In this document: positions 29,028-39,500 of the stretch, piece after piece | How the letters are laid out: each line of letters begins with the position of its first letter | How positions within the stretch are numbered: the stretch's first letter is position 1 | Virus record (IMG/VR): IMGVR_UViG_3300020233_000057 | Location: 49,069 to 113,068 of that record | Length of the DNA stretch: 64,000 bases | DNA from: a virus | Strand: one strand, 5' to 3' | The notes under the pieces: model-generated | The model's input: the letters and a program-made list of their open reading frames with translations, nothing else | Told to the model about the DNA's origin: nothing | Database searches by the model: none | Made by a program: the position numbers and the translations under genes

Positions 29028-32000
29028 GTGCCGAGACAAGGACCACTTCGCCGCAGCGGTTCCATGCGGGGCCGAGGGGCAGAGTTTGCAATCATCAAGC
29101 CGGGGCAGTCTGCCATTTTTGCTCCGGGACGCCTAACCAAGCTTGGGGATCTTGCGATTCCCCTTACCCCAAATGAGGCGTGGCAGCGGGACGCGTATGG
29201 GTTTGCAGAGGTGATAGGCGAGCTGGGCTATCTGATTGAGTTGACATCAGACGCAATATCGTCGTGTGTCATACGGACACAAGAACGTGACCTTGCCAAT
29301 GATTTCGGCTGGGTTGATACGGCAGATGAAAAGGTTAACAGCATATGGGACGCCTTCGTAGGTCCGCAGGGGGGGAAGAAAGAACTTATCAAACGTGCAT
29401 CAGAACACTTGTACACGGCAGGGGAATCCTACCTTGTGGGCACCCCAATAAAGAATGAGCTTACAGGTGTAGACGAAGGAATTGTGTGGGAGTTCTTGTC
29501 TACAGAGGAACTCAAGCCTAGCGGAAACAAGATACAGCGTATCGGGGAGACAGGCTCAGGTGGGCGGGTAGACCTTCCGAAAGAAACTTACGTAGCACGC
29601 TTATGGCAGCCTGACCCCCGCTTCTATCACAGAGCATATTCTGCGGTTAAACGTTTGCTCCCCATCTGTGTAGCAGAAGGAGAACTGGTTTCCACAGATT
29701 TAGGGTTAGTTGCGATTCAGGATGTCAGTGTTGGCGACGAAGTATGGGCGTGGGATGGTGGGCGCGCCGTCCTCTCCCCTGTGTCTGCCGTGACAGCGAA
29801 TGGTGACAAACCCGTGTTGAAGGTTCAGGCAGGCGTCTACACTGTACGGGCTACAGCAGACCACCGCATCCTGGCAACCCAGCATGTTGTGGGTGACGGG
29901 GGAATAGTTCCATCAGATGACGTTCAATGGGTGCAGGTCCAGGAACTCACTGGTGATCATTGCATCGTCACCGCTGACGAAGGCGCTGTCGGGGACGGGT
30001 TCGCAGTCACCCGGGTGCAGTCCGTAGAACCGGACGGAGTTGCCCCTGTATGGGACCTGACGGTGCCGGGACCAGCCAACTTCATTGTACAGGGGGTCGT
30101 GGTTCACAACTGTCGTGAAATCGTTTTACTTACCCAGGTTGTGGATGCAATTGCTAAGGGTCGTCTCAACGCAGGAATCTACTATCTTCCCGACGAGTTC
30201 TCATTCGGGTCATTCGACGAAACGGAGAATGATGGGGCAGATACTGACGAAATTGACGAGTTCTCAGAAGAGTGGATCGACCAGATCAAAGCACCGGTCG
30301 AAGACCGTACATCTGCCGCATCGCTGATCCCGCTCCTTATGCGTGGCCCTGCCATGATCGACGGCAAGCCTGCTAAGGACCTGATGGGTTTGGTAGACCT
30401 TGCACGTGGATTAGACACCCTGTACCAGTCGCTGCGTCAAGAGGCGCTACAGCGTCTTGCAACAGGTATGGACGCCCCTCCAGAAGTGATTGGTGGAAAG
30501 GGTGGGCTTAACCATTGGTGTTGCGACGACAAGACGGAGGTTCTTACCACTGATGGTTGGAAGGGGATAGACGAATTTGAGGTGGGGGACATTCTGCTGT
30601 CATTGAACCATGAGACAGGGGCAACCGAGTGGCGCCCATCGACTGACGTTTACCGAGCCGACGTGGTTGATTTACCGATGCTCTCTATAGAGGGTGACCG
30701 ACATTCGTCGTTGACCACGATGGACCACCGTTGGCCGACACTTCACAAGATCCGAGAAAATGTGACTGACGTGGATGGCCGCACAACATCCCGTGTGGTC
30801 GGTCAGGACCGTATCTGGACCACCAGTGAAGAACTCAACTCAAATGATTCGCTCCTTGTGGCAGCCCCTTCATCGGACCGCCCGAAGGAGATGAAGTGGT
30901 CCGACGAATTAGTCGAGGTCCTTGCGTGGCTCTGGACTGAAGGGAACATTCGATTCAAAAATCGTGACCAGTCCCCACAGGTATCGATATGTCAGTCGAA
31001 TAAGGTGAACCCCTTCCATGTCGAGCGGATTCGTAACTCCTTGACACTTTTGTTAGGGAATGCCAAAGAGCATTTGACGGATGGTCACGTGGGTCGTCCG
31101 ACCGGAGGGAGGCGTGACCCTGCGTGGGCTGAGCAAATTCGGCCAGAACGTCCCGACATGACCGATTTCCGTTTGAACGCTTCCGCAGCGGACTTGCTGG
31201 TTCCGTTCTTTTCCGACCCAGAACGCAAGGTTCTTGATTTGGGATTCATTCATGACCTGACGGCATCTCAGATTGAGTTGTTCATTGATGTGTCTGTTCG
31301 TGCTGATGGAACAGTTCTCTCCGCAGGGACCATGCACATCACTCAGTCCGAACGCGATCGTCTCGCTCCGTTGGAGTTGGCAGCCATCCTTTCTGGGCGG
31401 TCCACGCATATTTATGAGACGAAGCAAAATGGCACGATGCTGTCGATTTCACGGAAAACGACATTCGGCCTGGGGCGGAAGGAGATGTCTGTCGAATCGT
31501 ATACGGGCACGATCTGGTGCCCGACGGTTCCCCCGCATCACAGCGTGATGATCCGGCGTAGCGGCAAGGTTGTCTATACGGGGCAGACCTCCTACAACAT
31601 TGACGCAGATTTCATTGATAAGCATATTGTTCCTAAGGGTCAGAAGATAGCTGAGTTTCTTACGGTTGCGTATTTGCGTCCGATGCTAATTACATGTGAG
31701 AGCATGACTGAGGAGAAGGCGGCTCGTTACAGGCTCAATTTTGATGCAACCTTGTTGACGTCTCGTACAGATACGGGACCGGCAGCCCGTGGGGCATATG
31801 ACCGTATAGCTATCAAAGAGGCGTCGTATCTGCGTGCAAACGGGTTCGATGTTTCAGATGCCCCTGATGAGGAGGAGCGTAAGAGGCGCACCCTTGAGAA
31901 GCTTATGTTCTCAGAACCCATCTTGTGGGGTACACGGGTTATTGGAGAACTTTACCCAGATCTAGGGGACATTTTCACTCCTGAAGATTTGACATCTCCG

Positions 32001-32612
32001 GGTAATGAGGCGCGTCAGCGTGGCCAGGGGCCAAGGGCGGGTGACGGGGGGACAGATGTAGATATCCCAGATTCTGATACAGGGCAGCAGGTTCCTGAGG
32101 CGCGGGGACCAAGTATCCCAGGGGGTGGAGGCGAGGCTGCTCTCCTGGAACGTTTGCAGACTGCCGCTGATGCTGCGCTGAAACGAGCTATTGAACGCGC
32201 ATCGAATCGAATCATATCTAGACTGAACGGGACGGATCTGCCTGTGAAGGATGAGATCCGCAAGCACGATAAGTATGAGATGCTTTCTGTTCTCTCTGAG
32301 AATGACTACAGCGTTATGAATCTTCACAAGGAAGATCTCATGCGTGACGCATGGGTCAACCTTGAGGTAGATGTCACAGCTTGGGTCAGGGAATACTTTA
32401 TAGTAAAGGGTGAGAATCCTTTCATGGCGGACGAGCGTGCAAAAGCGGCTTCGCAGTACCTGTCTGTTGTGCTTACAGCCCATATGGCGACAGCATTCAT
32501 AAAGCCTATACGTACAGGGGTAAACGGATTGAGTGTTCCTACAGGGTTCGTTGTGGGATCATTAGAGAAGGCGTATGAGGTGGATGTAGACCCCTATCAG
32601 AACAATGACTGA
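29028..32612 (+). CDS. Portal protein with two inteins
   Basis: GTG at 29028 chosen for GGAGAGG 9 nt upstream. 1194 aa as encoded; removing two inteins leaves about 690 aa, fitting a large actinobacteriophage portal. Extein marks: LIELTSDAISSCVIRTQ, ASEHLYTAGESYLVG, NHW-TSYNIDADFIDKHI, PKGQKIAEFLTVAYL. The portal forms the dodecameric ring through which DNA enters the head. Inteins sit at LLPI/C and NHW/T. C-terminal third carries Gly-rich (SIPGGGGEA) and helical segments. Overlaps the next gene by 8 nt. Confidence 0.8.
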   Translation: MPRQGPLRRSGSMRGRGAEFAIIKPGQSAIFAPGRLTKLGDLAIPLTPNEAWQRDAYGFAEVIGELGYLIELTSDAISSCVIRTQERDLANDFGWVDTADEKVNSIWDAFVGPQGGKKELIKRASEHLYTAGESYLVGTPIKNELTGVDEGIVWEFLSTEELKPSGNKIQRIGETGSGGRVDLPKETYVARLWQPDPRFYHRAYSAVKRLLPICVAEGELVSTDLGLVAIQDVSVGDEVWAWDGGRAVLSPVSAVTANGDKPVLKVQAGVYTVRATADHRILATQHVVGDGGIVPSDDVQWVQVQELTGDHCIVTADEGAVGDGFAVTRVQSVEPDGVAPVWDLTVPGPANFIVQGVVVHNCREIVLLTQVVDAIAKGRLNAGIYYLPDEFSFGSFDETENDGADTDEIDEFSEEWIDQIKAPVEDRTSAASLIPLLMRGPAMIDGKPAKDLMGLVDLARGLDTLYQSLRQEALQRLATGMDAPPEVIGGKGGLNHWCCDDKTEVLTTDGWKGIDEFEVGDILLSLNHETGATEWRPSTDVYRADVVDLPMLSIEGDRHSSLTTMDHRWPTLHKIRENVTDVDGRTTSRVVGQDRIWTTSEELNSNDSLLVAAPSSDRPKEMKWSDELVEVLAWLWTEGNIRFKNRDQSPQVSICQSNKVNPFHVERIRNSLTLLLGNAKEHLTDGHVGRPTGGRRDPAWAEQIRPERPDMTDFRLNASAADLLVPFFSDPERKVLDLGFIHDLTASQIELFIDVSVRADGTVLSAGTMHITQSERDRLAPLELAAILSGRSTHIYETKQNGTMLSISRKTTFGLGRKEMSVESYTGTIWCPTVPPHHSVMIRRSGKVVYTGQTSYNIDADFIDKHIVPKGQKIAEFLTVAYLRPMLITCESMTEEKAARYRLNFDATLLTSRTDTGPAARGAYDRIAIKEASYLRANGFDVSDAPDEEERKRRTLEKLMFSEPILWGTRVIGELYPDLGDIFTPEDLTSPGNEARQRGQGPRAGDGGTDVDIPDSDTGQQVPEARGPSIPGGGGEAALLERLQTAADAALKRAIERASNRIISRLNGTDLPVKDEIRKHDKYEMLSVLSENDYSVMNLHKEDLMRDAWVNLEVDVTAWVREYFIVKGENPFMADERAKAASQYLSVVLTAHMATAFIKPIRTGVNGLSVPTGFVVGSLEKAYEVDVDPYQNND
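29667..30110 (+). mobile_element. Mini-intein in portal (148 aa, no endonuclease)
   Basis: Begins with Cys (CVAEGELVSTDLGLV), has TVRATADHRIL as block B and ends in VVVHN before Cys+1. At 148 aa it has only the Hint splicing domain. Splicing joins LLPI to CREIV. Confidence 0.85.
30519..31586 (+). mobile_element. Large intein in portal (356 aa) ending in Gln
   Basis: Starts CCDDKTEVLTTDGWKG; block B LTTMDHRW; LAGLIDADG-like endonuclease segments LVEVLAWLWTEGN and IDVSVRADGTV. The last intein residue is Gln (VVYTGQ) and the +1 residue is Thr, unlike the usual His-Asn and Cys/Ser. Similar in plan and wording to the methyltransferase intein at 61190. Confidence 0.8.
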
Positions 32613-35600
32613 TATCACTACCATAAGCGGTGGCTCTGCCGATGTGTCTACCCCTGGGCTGGTTAGTGTAGGGGAGTTCCCTGAGAACCTGTTTGTGCTT
32701 CTATCGTCAAAGATGGAACGCGCACAGGCGTTTGCTGACCATTCCAACAGTGCCATCGTTACTGTTGAGCCTACAGACGACCAGAAACAAGAGTTGGCCC
32801 GGTCAGGCGGGGAACAGCCTGAATCTCTACATGTCACTCTTGCTTCCCTGGGGGCTATCAGTGACGGGTTGGATCGCGAAACAGTAGAGGCAGTTATCGC
32901 TGGGGTTGCAGAGCGTTATTCCCCTTTCGATGGGGAAGTAGCAGGTATCGGATCTTTCGGGAAGAGCGGGACTGATGGGATTACTTTGGCGTTGGTAGAT
33001 GCCCCTGGGTTAGGTGAGTTCAGAAGCGATTTGGTGCATCTGCTAAACGAGAATGGCGTCTCAGTGCGTCAAGACCACGACTTCCAGCCACATATTACGT
33101 TGAACTATGGGCCAGTTCCCGACAGCGCGGACCTAGTTGGTCTACCATTGAATTTAGATAACATCACATTACGTTGGGGTACAGAAATCGTTGACGTGGG
33201 TCTTTCCGGGCCGACTGAGGAGGAATTGACCGTGGCCGCAAAGACCGTAGTAGGTAGTACACAGGAGACCTTTGTAGGTGACCCCGCGGGGTTGGACATT
33301 GTTGAGGACTCTGCTGACTGTGTCGAGAGCACCGATGGGGAATCAACAGTGGCACTCGTAGATCCAGAATCCGGGGCTGTCATCAGCTGCCACGATTCTG
33401 TAGAGTCCGCCCAGGAAGCTATGGATAAGTTGGTTGAAAGCGAGGATACTCCTGACGGTGAAGAATCGTCATCGGTTACGGAAGATCAGTGGGCAGCCAT
33501 CTTGGAATTCATGAGTGGCATTGCTGCCGATTTGGGCACAGACACGACAGATGATGAAGACGAGATGGACGACGGAAGTGAACCGTTTGCTGCTATCAGC
33601 CCTCATGACACCCCTACATCTGTCGACACTTGGGATGGGCCGGAGAACGAGAAGAAGGTTACGTCCCCTAGCGACGAGGACTATTTCGCTCGTATCTACG
33701 CGTGGCGTGATGATGAGGCAGACACTACTGTGAAAGCCGCCTACAGGTTCATACATCACTTCGTTGGTGATGACGGAACCCCAGGGGATGCATCAACAGT
33801 CGCGGCGTCTACAGGCATCGGTGTCCTAAATGGGGCACGTGGGGGAACAACCATCCCGAGTGGAGACAGGGAAGGGGTTTACAAACACCTGGCATCCCAT
33901 TTGAGCGATGCGGACCTTGAACCACCTGAGCTGATGTCGCTGCAAGATGCTGGACTGCTCGCACAGGCCGTAGAAGAAGGGGTAGTTGTTAACCCTACTG
34001 ACCATAGGTACATGTCAGACTTAGTAGATCTCTACTACATCAACAACCCTGTAGACCCCAACGAAGACTTTGACACAACAGCCACTGAAATAGTGGCAGA
34101 GTTTGGGCCACTAGCATCCCATAGCACCCCCACGATCAACCCTGCCACCTTCGAAGGGTGGAACGGTGACGAGGCGAAGAAACGTACCCGCCAGGGAGAA
34201 GACCAAAGCTACTACGCACGTATCTTCGCTTGGCGAGACGAGGACAGAGCCGCCGGGTCAAAGACCGCATACAAGTTCATTCACCACGTGGTGGACCAAG
34301 ATGGCAACCCTGGGGCAGCAGTCATGTGGGCAGCCCATTCTGCCATTACCGTAATCGATGATTCCACCATCCCAACAAGCGATTACCAAGGGGTCTTTAA
34401 CCACCTTGCCCGCCACCTCCGCGACGGAGGGGTCAACGTCCCAGATCTAGGTGAGGCCGAGCCCATCACAGATGTAGAAAGCGCTATAGGCGACATGAGG
34501 GCTCAGTGGTTTGAACAGGTAGCGAACCTTGCAGGCAAGCGCGATATTACTGAACTCAATGACGGGGAACTTATTGGTGAAATTGTTCACCGATGGGTTG
34601 AGCAGAGCCAGTCAACATTGACCCCTCAGGAACAACAGGAACTAGAAACCGAACTGGGGTTGAGCGACGACTCCGTACAGGAGCTTGCAGGAGACGATGA
34701 AATCGTTGACGGCCCGAACTCTCAGCCAGATGGAACAGATGGGGATAGCGCAACGTCTAGCGACGATACGATCATCGATGGGGACGTTGTCAGCGGCGAC
34801 TTCGAATGGGAGGGGGTACTCATTGTGGAAGGGGTTGTTTCTGGTGATGGGCGCCTCATAAGCGAAGGTACCCTAACGTGGCGCAAGCTGCCACTGCCCC
34901 TCATGTTGCAGACAGTAAACGCTGAGGGCCACGATGGTGCAGCTATCGCCGGGTCTATACAGGAGATTGAGCGTGTAGGCCAAGAGATCATAGGACGTGG
35001 TTCCTTTGATTCTGGGGAGCAAGGGAAGGAAGCGCGCCGCCTCATAGCGGAAGGTACCATGCGTGGAGTTTCCGCAGACATAGACATGGTAACTATCGAG
35101 TTCCAAGACGCAAGTGGCGGTCAGGTAGACCCTCTTGACGCGATGCTTTCTGATGACGATATACTACAGGTCCTCATAGAAGGCAGGCTCATGGGAGCCA
35201 CGCTTACACCTTTTCCAGCGTTCCAAGAGGCACAGGTACACGTGATTGACGCAGACATAGCATCTGATGACGAAGCATTGGTTGCCTCTGGGTATGAGCG
35301 TGGGGATGTGTGGCGCTTTACATCACCAGTCCCTATCGCTTTGCAGGGAGAGCGCATGCAGCGTGTGAGTCCTGATTCGCTTGTCGCCAGTGCAGGGAAC
35401 AAGAATTTGACGCCTCCTTTGAATCCCCCTACTTCTTGGTTCGAACTTGACGACATGGGTGAGCCTGAGGAGTTTCAGGTATATGCAGATGGACGCTGCT
35501 ATGGGTTGATTGCCCGGTGGGGATCTTGCCATATCGGGTTCTCCGATAAGTGTGTGGGTGTCCCACATACAGAGAACAGGTTCAGTGCATTCCATAAGCC

Positions 35601-36231
35601 CGGGGTTGTTACTGATGAGGGCGAGCAGGTGCTATGTGGCCCTGTCTACATGGATACGGTTCACCCCAACCTGCGGTTGTTGGCTTCGGATGCTGAGGCG
35701 CACTATGCAGATACGGGGTGTGCTGTAGCAGACGTTCACCTGTATGAGAATGCGTGGGGAATTGTTGCCGCTGGGGCGGTTCGACCTAGCGCTTCTCCGG
35801 AGCAGGTGCAAGCGCTCCGTGGCTCAGATATCTCTCCTGACTGGCGTAGGATCAGGAAGAACCTTGAGGTGGTTGGGCTGTTGGCTGTGAACCTCTCAGG
35901 GTTCATTGTCCAAGACAGTTTGGTTGCATCTGCTGGTCGTAACCCTCAGGGTATCTACGATTCAGGTTCTGGTGAAATGAGGTCACTTGTCGCGGCAGGT
36001 ATGGTGCAGCGCACATTTCCCCAGGTGGGATCACTTGGGGCTGACGTGGCTGAGCTTCGTGCAGAGATTGTTGAGCTTCGTGGGGCTCTGCGACCTATCC
36101 GTGCAGAACGTGCAGCGTCACGTCTTTTTGCAATCTTGGGACGCGTCGGCAACGATAATGGGGTAGAGACAATCAACCCCGAGGTTGCAGATGTGCAAGA
36201 TGAGGCAGAGCCCCCATGCTGTGGTACATGA
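32605..36231 (+). CDS. Prohead maturation protease with N-terminal 2H-phosphoesterase-like domain
   Basis: 1208 aa. Residues 60-210 carry two HxT/S-type motifs (SLHVTLASLG and FQPHITLNYG) as in 2H phosphoesterases (LigT/Acb1 fold). Residues 340-430 and 520-620 are two copies of a domain with YFARIYAWRDDEAD and KAAYRFIHH. Residues 730-950 resemble a U35-type prohead protease (LPLPLMLQTVNAEGH, GRGSFDSGEQGKEARRL, MRGVSADIDM). Processes the prohead during assembly. ATG overlaps the portal stop. The fused front domain is unusual. Confidence 0.7.
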   Translation: MTDITTISGGSADVSTPGLVSVGEFPENLFVLLSSKMERAQAFADHSNSAIVTVEPTDDQKQELARSGGEQPESLHVTLASLGAISDGLDRETVEAVIAGVAERYSPFDGEVAGIGSFGKSGTDGITLALVDAPGLGEFRSDLVHLLNENGVSVRQDHDFQPHITLNYGPVPDSADLVGLPLNLDNITLRWGTEIVDVGLSGPTEEELTVAAKTVVGSTQETFVGDPAGLDIVEDSADCVESTDGESTVALVDPESGAVISCHDSVESAQEAMDKLVESEDTPDGEESSSVTEDQWAAILEFMSGIAADLGTDTTDDEDEMDDGSEPFAAISPHDTPTSVDTWDGPENEKKVTSPSDEDYFARIYAWRDDEADTTVKAAYRFIHHFVGDDGTPGDASTVAASTGIGVLNGARGGTTIPSGDREGVYKHLASHLSDADLEPPELMSLQDAGLLAQAVEEGVVVNPTDHRYMSDLVDLYYINNPVDPNEDFDTTATEIVAEFGPLASHSTPTINPATFEGWNGDEAKKRTRQGEDQSYYARIFAWRDEDRAAGSKTAYKFIHHVVDQDGNPGAAVMWAAHSAITVIDDSTIPTSDYQGVFNHLARHLRDGGVNVPDLGEAEPITDVESAIGDMRAQWFEQVANLAGKRDITELNDGELIGEIVHRWVEQSQSTLTPQEQQELETELGLSDDSVQELAGDDEIVDGPNSQPDGTDGDSATSSDDTIIDGDVVSGDFEWEGVLIVEGVVSGDGRLISEGTLTWRKLPLPLMLQTVNAEGHDGAAIAGSIQEIERVGQEIIGRGSFDSGEQGKEARRLIAEGTMRGVSADIDMVTIEFQDASGGQVDPLDAMLSDDDILQVLIEGRLMGATLTPFPAFQEAQVHVIDADIASDDEALVASGYERGDVWRFTSPVPIALQGERMQRVSPDSLVASAGNKNLTPPLNPPTSWFELDDMGEPEEFQVYADGRCYGLIARWGSCHIGFSDKCVGVPHTENRFSAFHKPGVVTDEGEQVLCGPVYMDTVHPNLRLLASDAEAHYADTGCAVADVHLYENAWGIVAAGAVRPSASPEQVQALRGSDISPDWRRIRKNLEVVGLLAVNLSGFIVQDSLVASAGRNPQGIYDSGSGEMRSLVAAGMVQRTFPQVGSLGADVAELRAEIVELRGALRPIRAERAASRLFAILGRVGNDNGVETINPEVADVQDEAEPPCCGT

Positions 36232-36279
36232 TTTAGGTTTCACCCTCAATGCTTTGAAGCTACGCCGAGGGGGGCTATC

Positions 36280-36573
36280 TTGAATCTGGCAGACGAGATC
36301 CAAAACTTTCGCAAAGGGTGGCGGCCTAGTTCAGGCCCATCATGCGGAGTTGCCACACTCATGGAGCAGATGTCTGATAAAGACTGTTCCGCCTTTAAGG
36401 AATTATTAGACTCCCATATTTATGGAACCCACATAGCCGAAATGGTTGCTGTATGGGCATCCGATGAGTCATTTCCGTCCCTGTTTAGGGACGCAGCCAG
36501 CAGGGTGGTTAGCAGCTCGATACAGAGGCATCGTCGTAGCGTTTGCCGTTGCCAATGGACGCAGGTGGAGTGA
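36280..36573 (+). CDS. Hypothetical protein, 97 aa
   Basis: TTG start after GAGGGGGG. Helical (CSAFKELLDSHIYGTHIAEM) with a basic Cys-containing end. Uses two consecutive TTA Leu codons. Overlaps the next ATG in TGATG. Unknown function. Confidence 0.6.
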   Translation: MNLADEIQNFRKGWRPSSGPSCGVATLMEQMSDKDCSAFKELLDSHIYGTHIAEMVAVWASDESFPSLFRDAASRVVSSSIQRHRRSVCRCQWTQVE

Positions 36574-39500
36574 TGGGTTTATCCGACGACATCGAGAATC
36601 TTGAGGTAGTGCAGGGGACGAAGCGGCGGCAAGCAGAGGCGCAACGCGTTGAGCGCACCCACCCTAAAGGATGGGAGTCGGGGGTCGAATTCACAGGACA
36701 AACAGGGGTTCTGTCTACAGGCCCCCGTACAGTCCCAGGGGCTCCTAGCAATGCTGAATGGACAGATCTACTGAATGTATGGGATCTGGACCCAGAAGTA
36801 TATGAGATAGACCCAAACTACAACCCAGAGTTTCGTGCATGGGACGCCAACATGGGGGCCGGGAGCATTGAACGGTTCTATTACTACAAGGCACGTATAA
36901 GGCTGCGAGCAGCATACTATGGCCTTGACATTAAAGAACTTTTAGTTGGTATCGGGAGGCACAAGAAACCTAAACGTTCACTCCTGATTCCTGACGAACC
37001 CGTTGACCTGCTCATGTGCCTGTCTGATTGGCAGATAGGTAAAGCTTTATCGGATGACACTCCGGTTCTTACCCCAGGAGGGTGGGTGCTGCATGGGCAT
37101 CTCCGGGCAGGGGACAGTGTGTATGGAGTAAATGGCAACCCTGTCAGGGTTCTGTCTGTAACAGGTTCTGCTGAACAGCCTTGCTCCCGTATTGGGTTTG
37201 ACAATGGGGTTTCGTTGGTTGCCTCTGGTCAGCATGGCTGGCTTGGGTGGGACTCACGAAAAGCATCAGATGGTCAACCTCCGCAACAACAGTTGGTATA
37301 CACAACACAGGAGATTATTCAACGAAGATTCATTGACCAAGACGCCCCTGATCAGGCAGGTGAGGGTTTCCGTATTGGTCTGCCACAGCCCGTGCTCCTT
37401 GACTCTGTCCAAATGGGGGTTGACCCATACCTATGGGGGGCGTGGATCAGTGGAGGGGACGCAGATACAGGCAAGATAGTAGTTCCATTAGGTGATGCTG
37501 CCCACTGGGCTAACTTGTTTGAGACACAGGCAACATTCCATGCTGTCCCTCAGATTGGATATGTAGGTATTGCTATAGAAGGGTTGTTAGATGATCTGTA
37601 TATTGCCGGGCTATTGTCCCCTGGGCAGATCCCACCCAATCTGTTGCTTGGTTCTGTATCCCAGCGTTTAAGGCTCCTACAAGGGCTGCTTGACGTGGGG
37701 GCTAGTGTTACATCATCCGGGATAGTTAAAGTCACTGCCGATATCCAGATTGTAGATGCTGTGGATTGGCTAGTGGCAAGCCTTGGGATGAAAACATTAC
37801 GCTCACAGGTACAAGGGCTACTGCCCAATACGTCAGGGAAGCCTATCTATAGTGTGGAGTTCATGCCGGACGGGGATCGTGAAGATCACCAAGTGTTTAG
37901 GATGAAGCCGAAACTCGCACAGCTGACTACATCGGATAGTGGACAGTCCCGTTCGCTGTTGGTTAGGTCTGTGGAGCCCGCAGGGATGGTGAGCGCACAG
38001 TGCATCACTGTTGAAGGTGGCCTATACCTTGCAGGACACGACCTTGTTGTGACACATAATAGTGACGGGGATGGAGTTAAGGGAACAATTGACCGGGTTA
38101 TGACATCATTTGACCGCGTGGCAGACTATGTTGCAGATCTCCGAAGAATCAACATTGATATCGGCTGCCTATACCTTATTGGTATGGGGGACCTTGTAGA
38201 GCAGTGTGTTGCCCCAGAAACTCAAGTGGTGACTAACAGCGGGACACAGAGGATTGATAAACTTGCCATTGAAGGGCATGCAGTGCTGCAAACCACCCGC
38301 GGGGAGTGGGTAAACGCGGACGTCAAGTCGTTTGGGAAGCAGAGACTCCTAAAGATCACGATGTCACGTATGGGGGTAGAGCGGACAGAGTGGGCGACCC
38401 CTGGGCACCGCTGGTTCCGTCTAGATAGTTCGCTAGATGCGACAGATGGAGAAGAGGTTGTTACCGCAGAACTTGGTCAAGGAGACTTCCTGGCAAGCAC
38501 ATTTGCGGACAACCCATACCAGATAGACGCGCTTGGGGTGCAACACGGATACGGTTGCCCCGATGGACACAGTAGTTCCCTTAATAGCCCTATACCTACA
38601 TCGCCGGATGTCAGACCCTTCCCAAGAGGAGACGAGACTCCTGAGTACCTGATGGGTTGGGCCGCAGGATATTTCGCTACTGCGGGAGATGTGGACGAAA
38701 CTGTCCATGTTTCTTCAACGGATGTGTCTGCCCTAGAACGCTATGCTTGGGTCTGTTCACATGTAGGTATAGGGACACAGCCCATTACATGCAAACGATA
38801 CACAACTGCTGACGGGGGGTTTGCTTCCTCATATAGACTTGCACTCATTGAGTCAACCATCCCAGAATGGTTCTTTGTAGAAGAACCCCACAGGCTTGCG
38901 TTCAAGCAGATGGTCGGTGCCTTATCTAACTACTTGTCATGTTGTGATCGTGACAGGTATTGGTGTATCGAATCAGTTGAAGATGTGGGACGAGAAGACG
39001 AAGTGTATTGTGCTGTGGTGTCTGAGACGCACGCCTTCGCATTGGTGAACGATCTCCTGACAGGCAATTGTTGGGGGAACTATCCGTCGCAACCCTTTAC
39101 AGTTGAACTGAATCGGCGTGAGCAGCTTAGGCTTACGCGTCGTTGCCTCAGGGATGGAACGATAGGACTCTCGAAGATTGTTCCACGCCTGATATTAGGT
39201 GGGGTGGGGGGAAACCATGGGGAGAACCGTGGCGGGTCATCTTCATCGGGTGGGAAGGCTAAGGCATTTACAACCCCGGGGGATAACGACGATGTCGCTA
39301 TCTTCGAGATGGTTGCCGAAATCCTGTCGATGAACGACGATGCCTTTGGTCATGTAAAATATGTGATCCCGGATGAAGAGTTGGCGATAGTGTTAGACAT
39401 CGGTGGGGTTGTGGTAGGTTTCACCCACGGTCATCTATGTACCAAGGGGGGAGCTGTGGAACAGAAGGTCTATAACTGGTGGACGGGGCAAATGGCAGGG

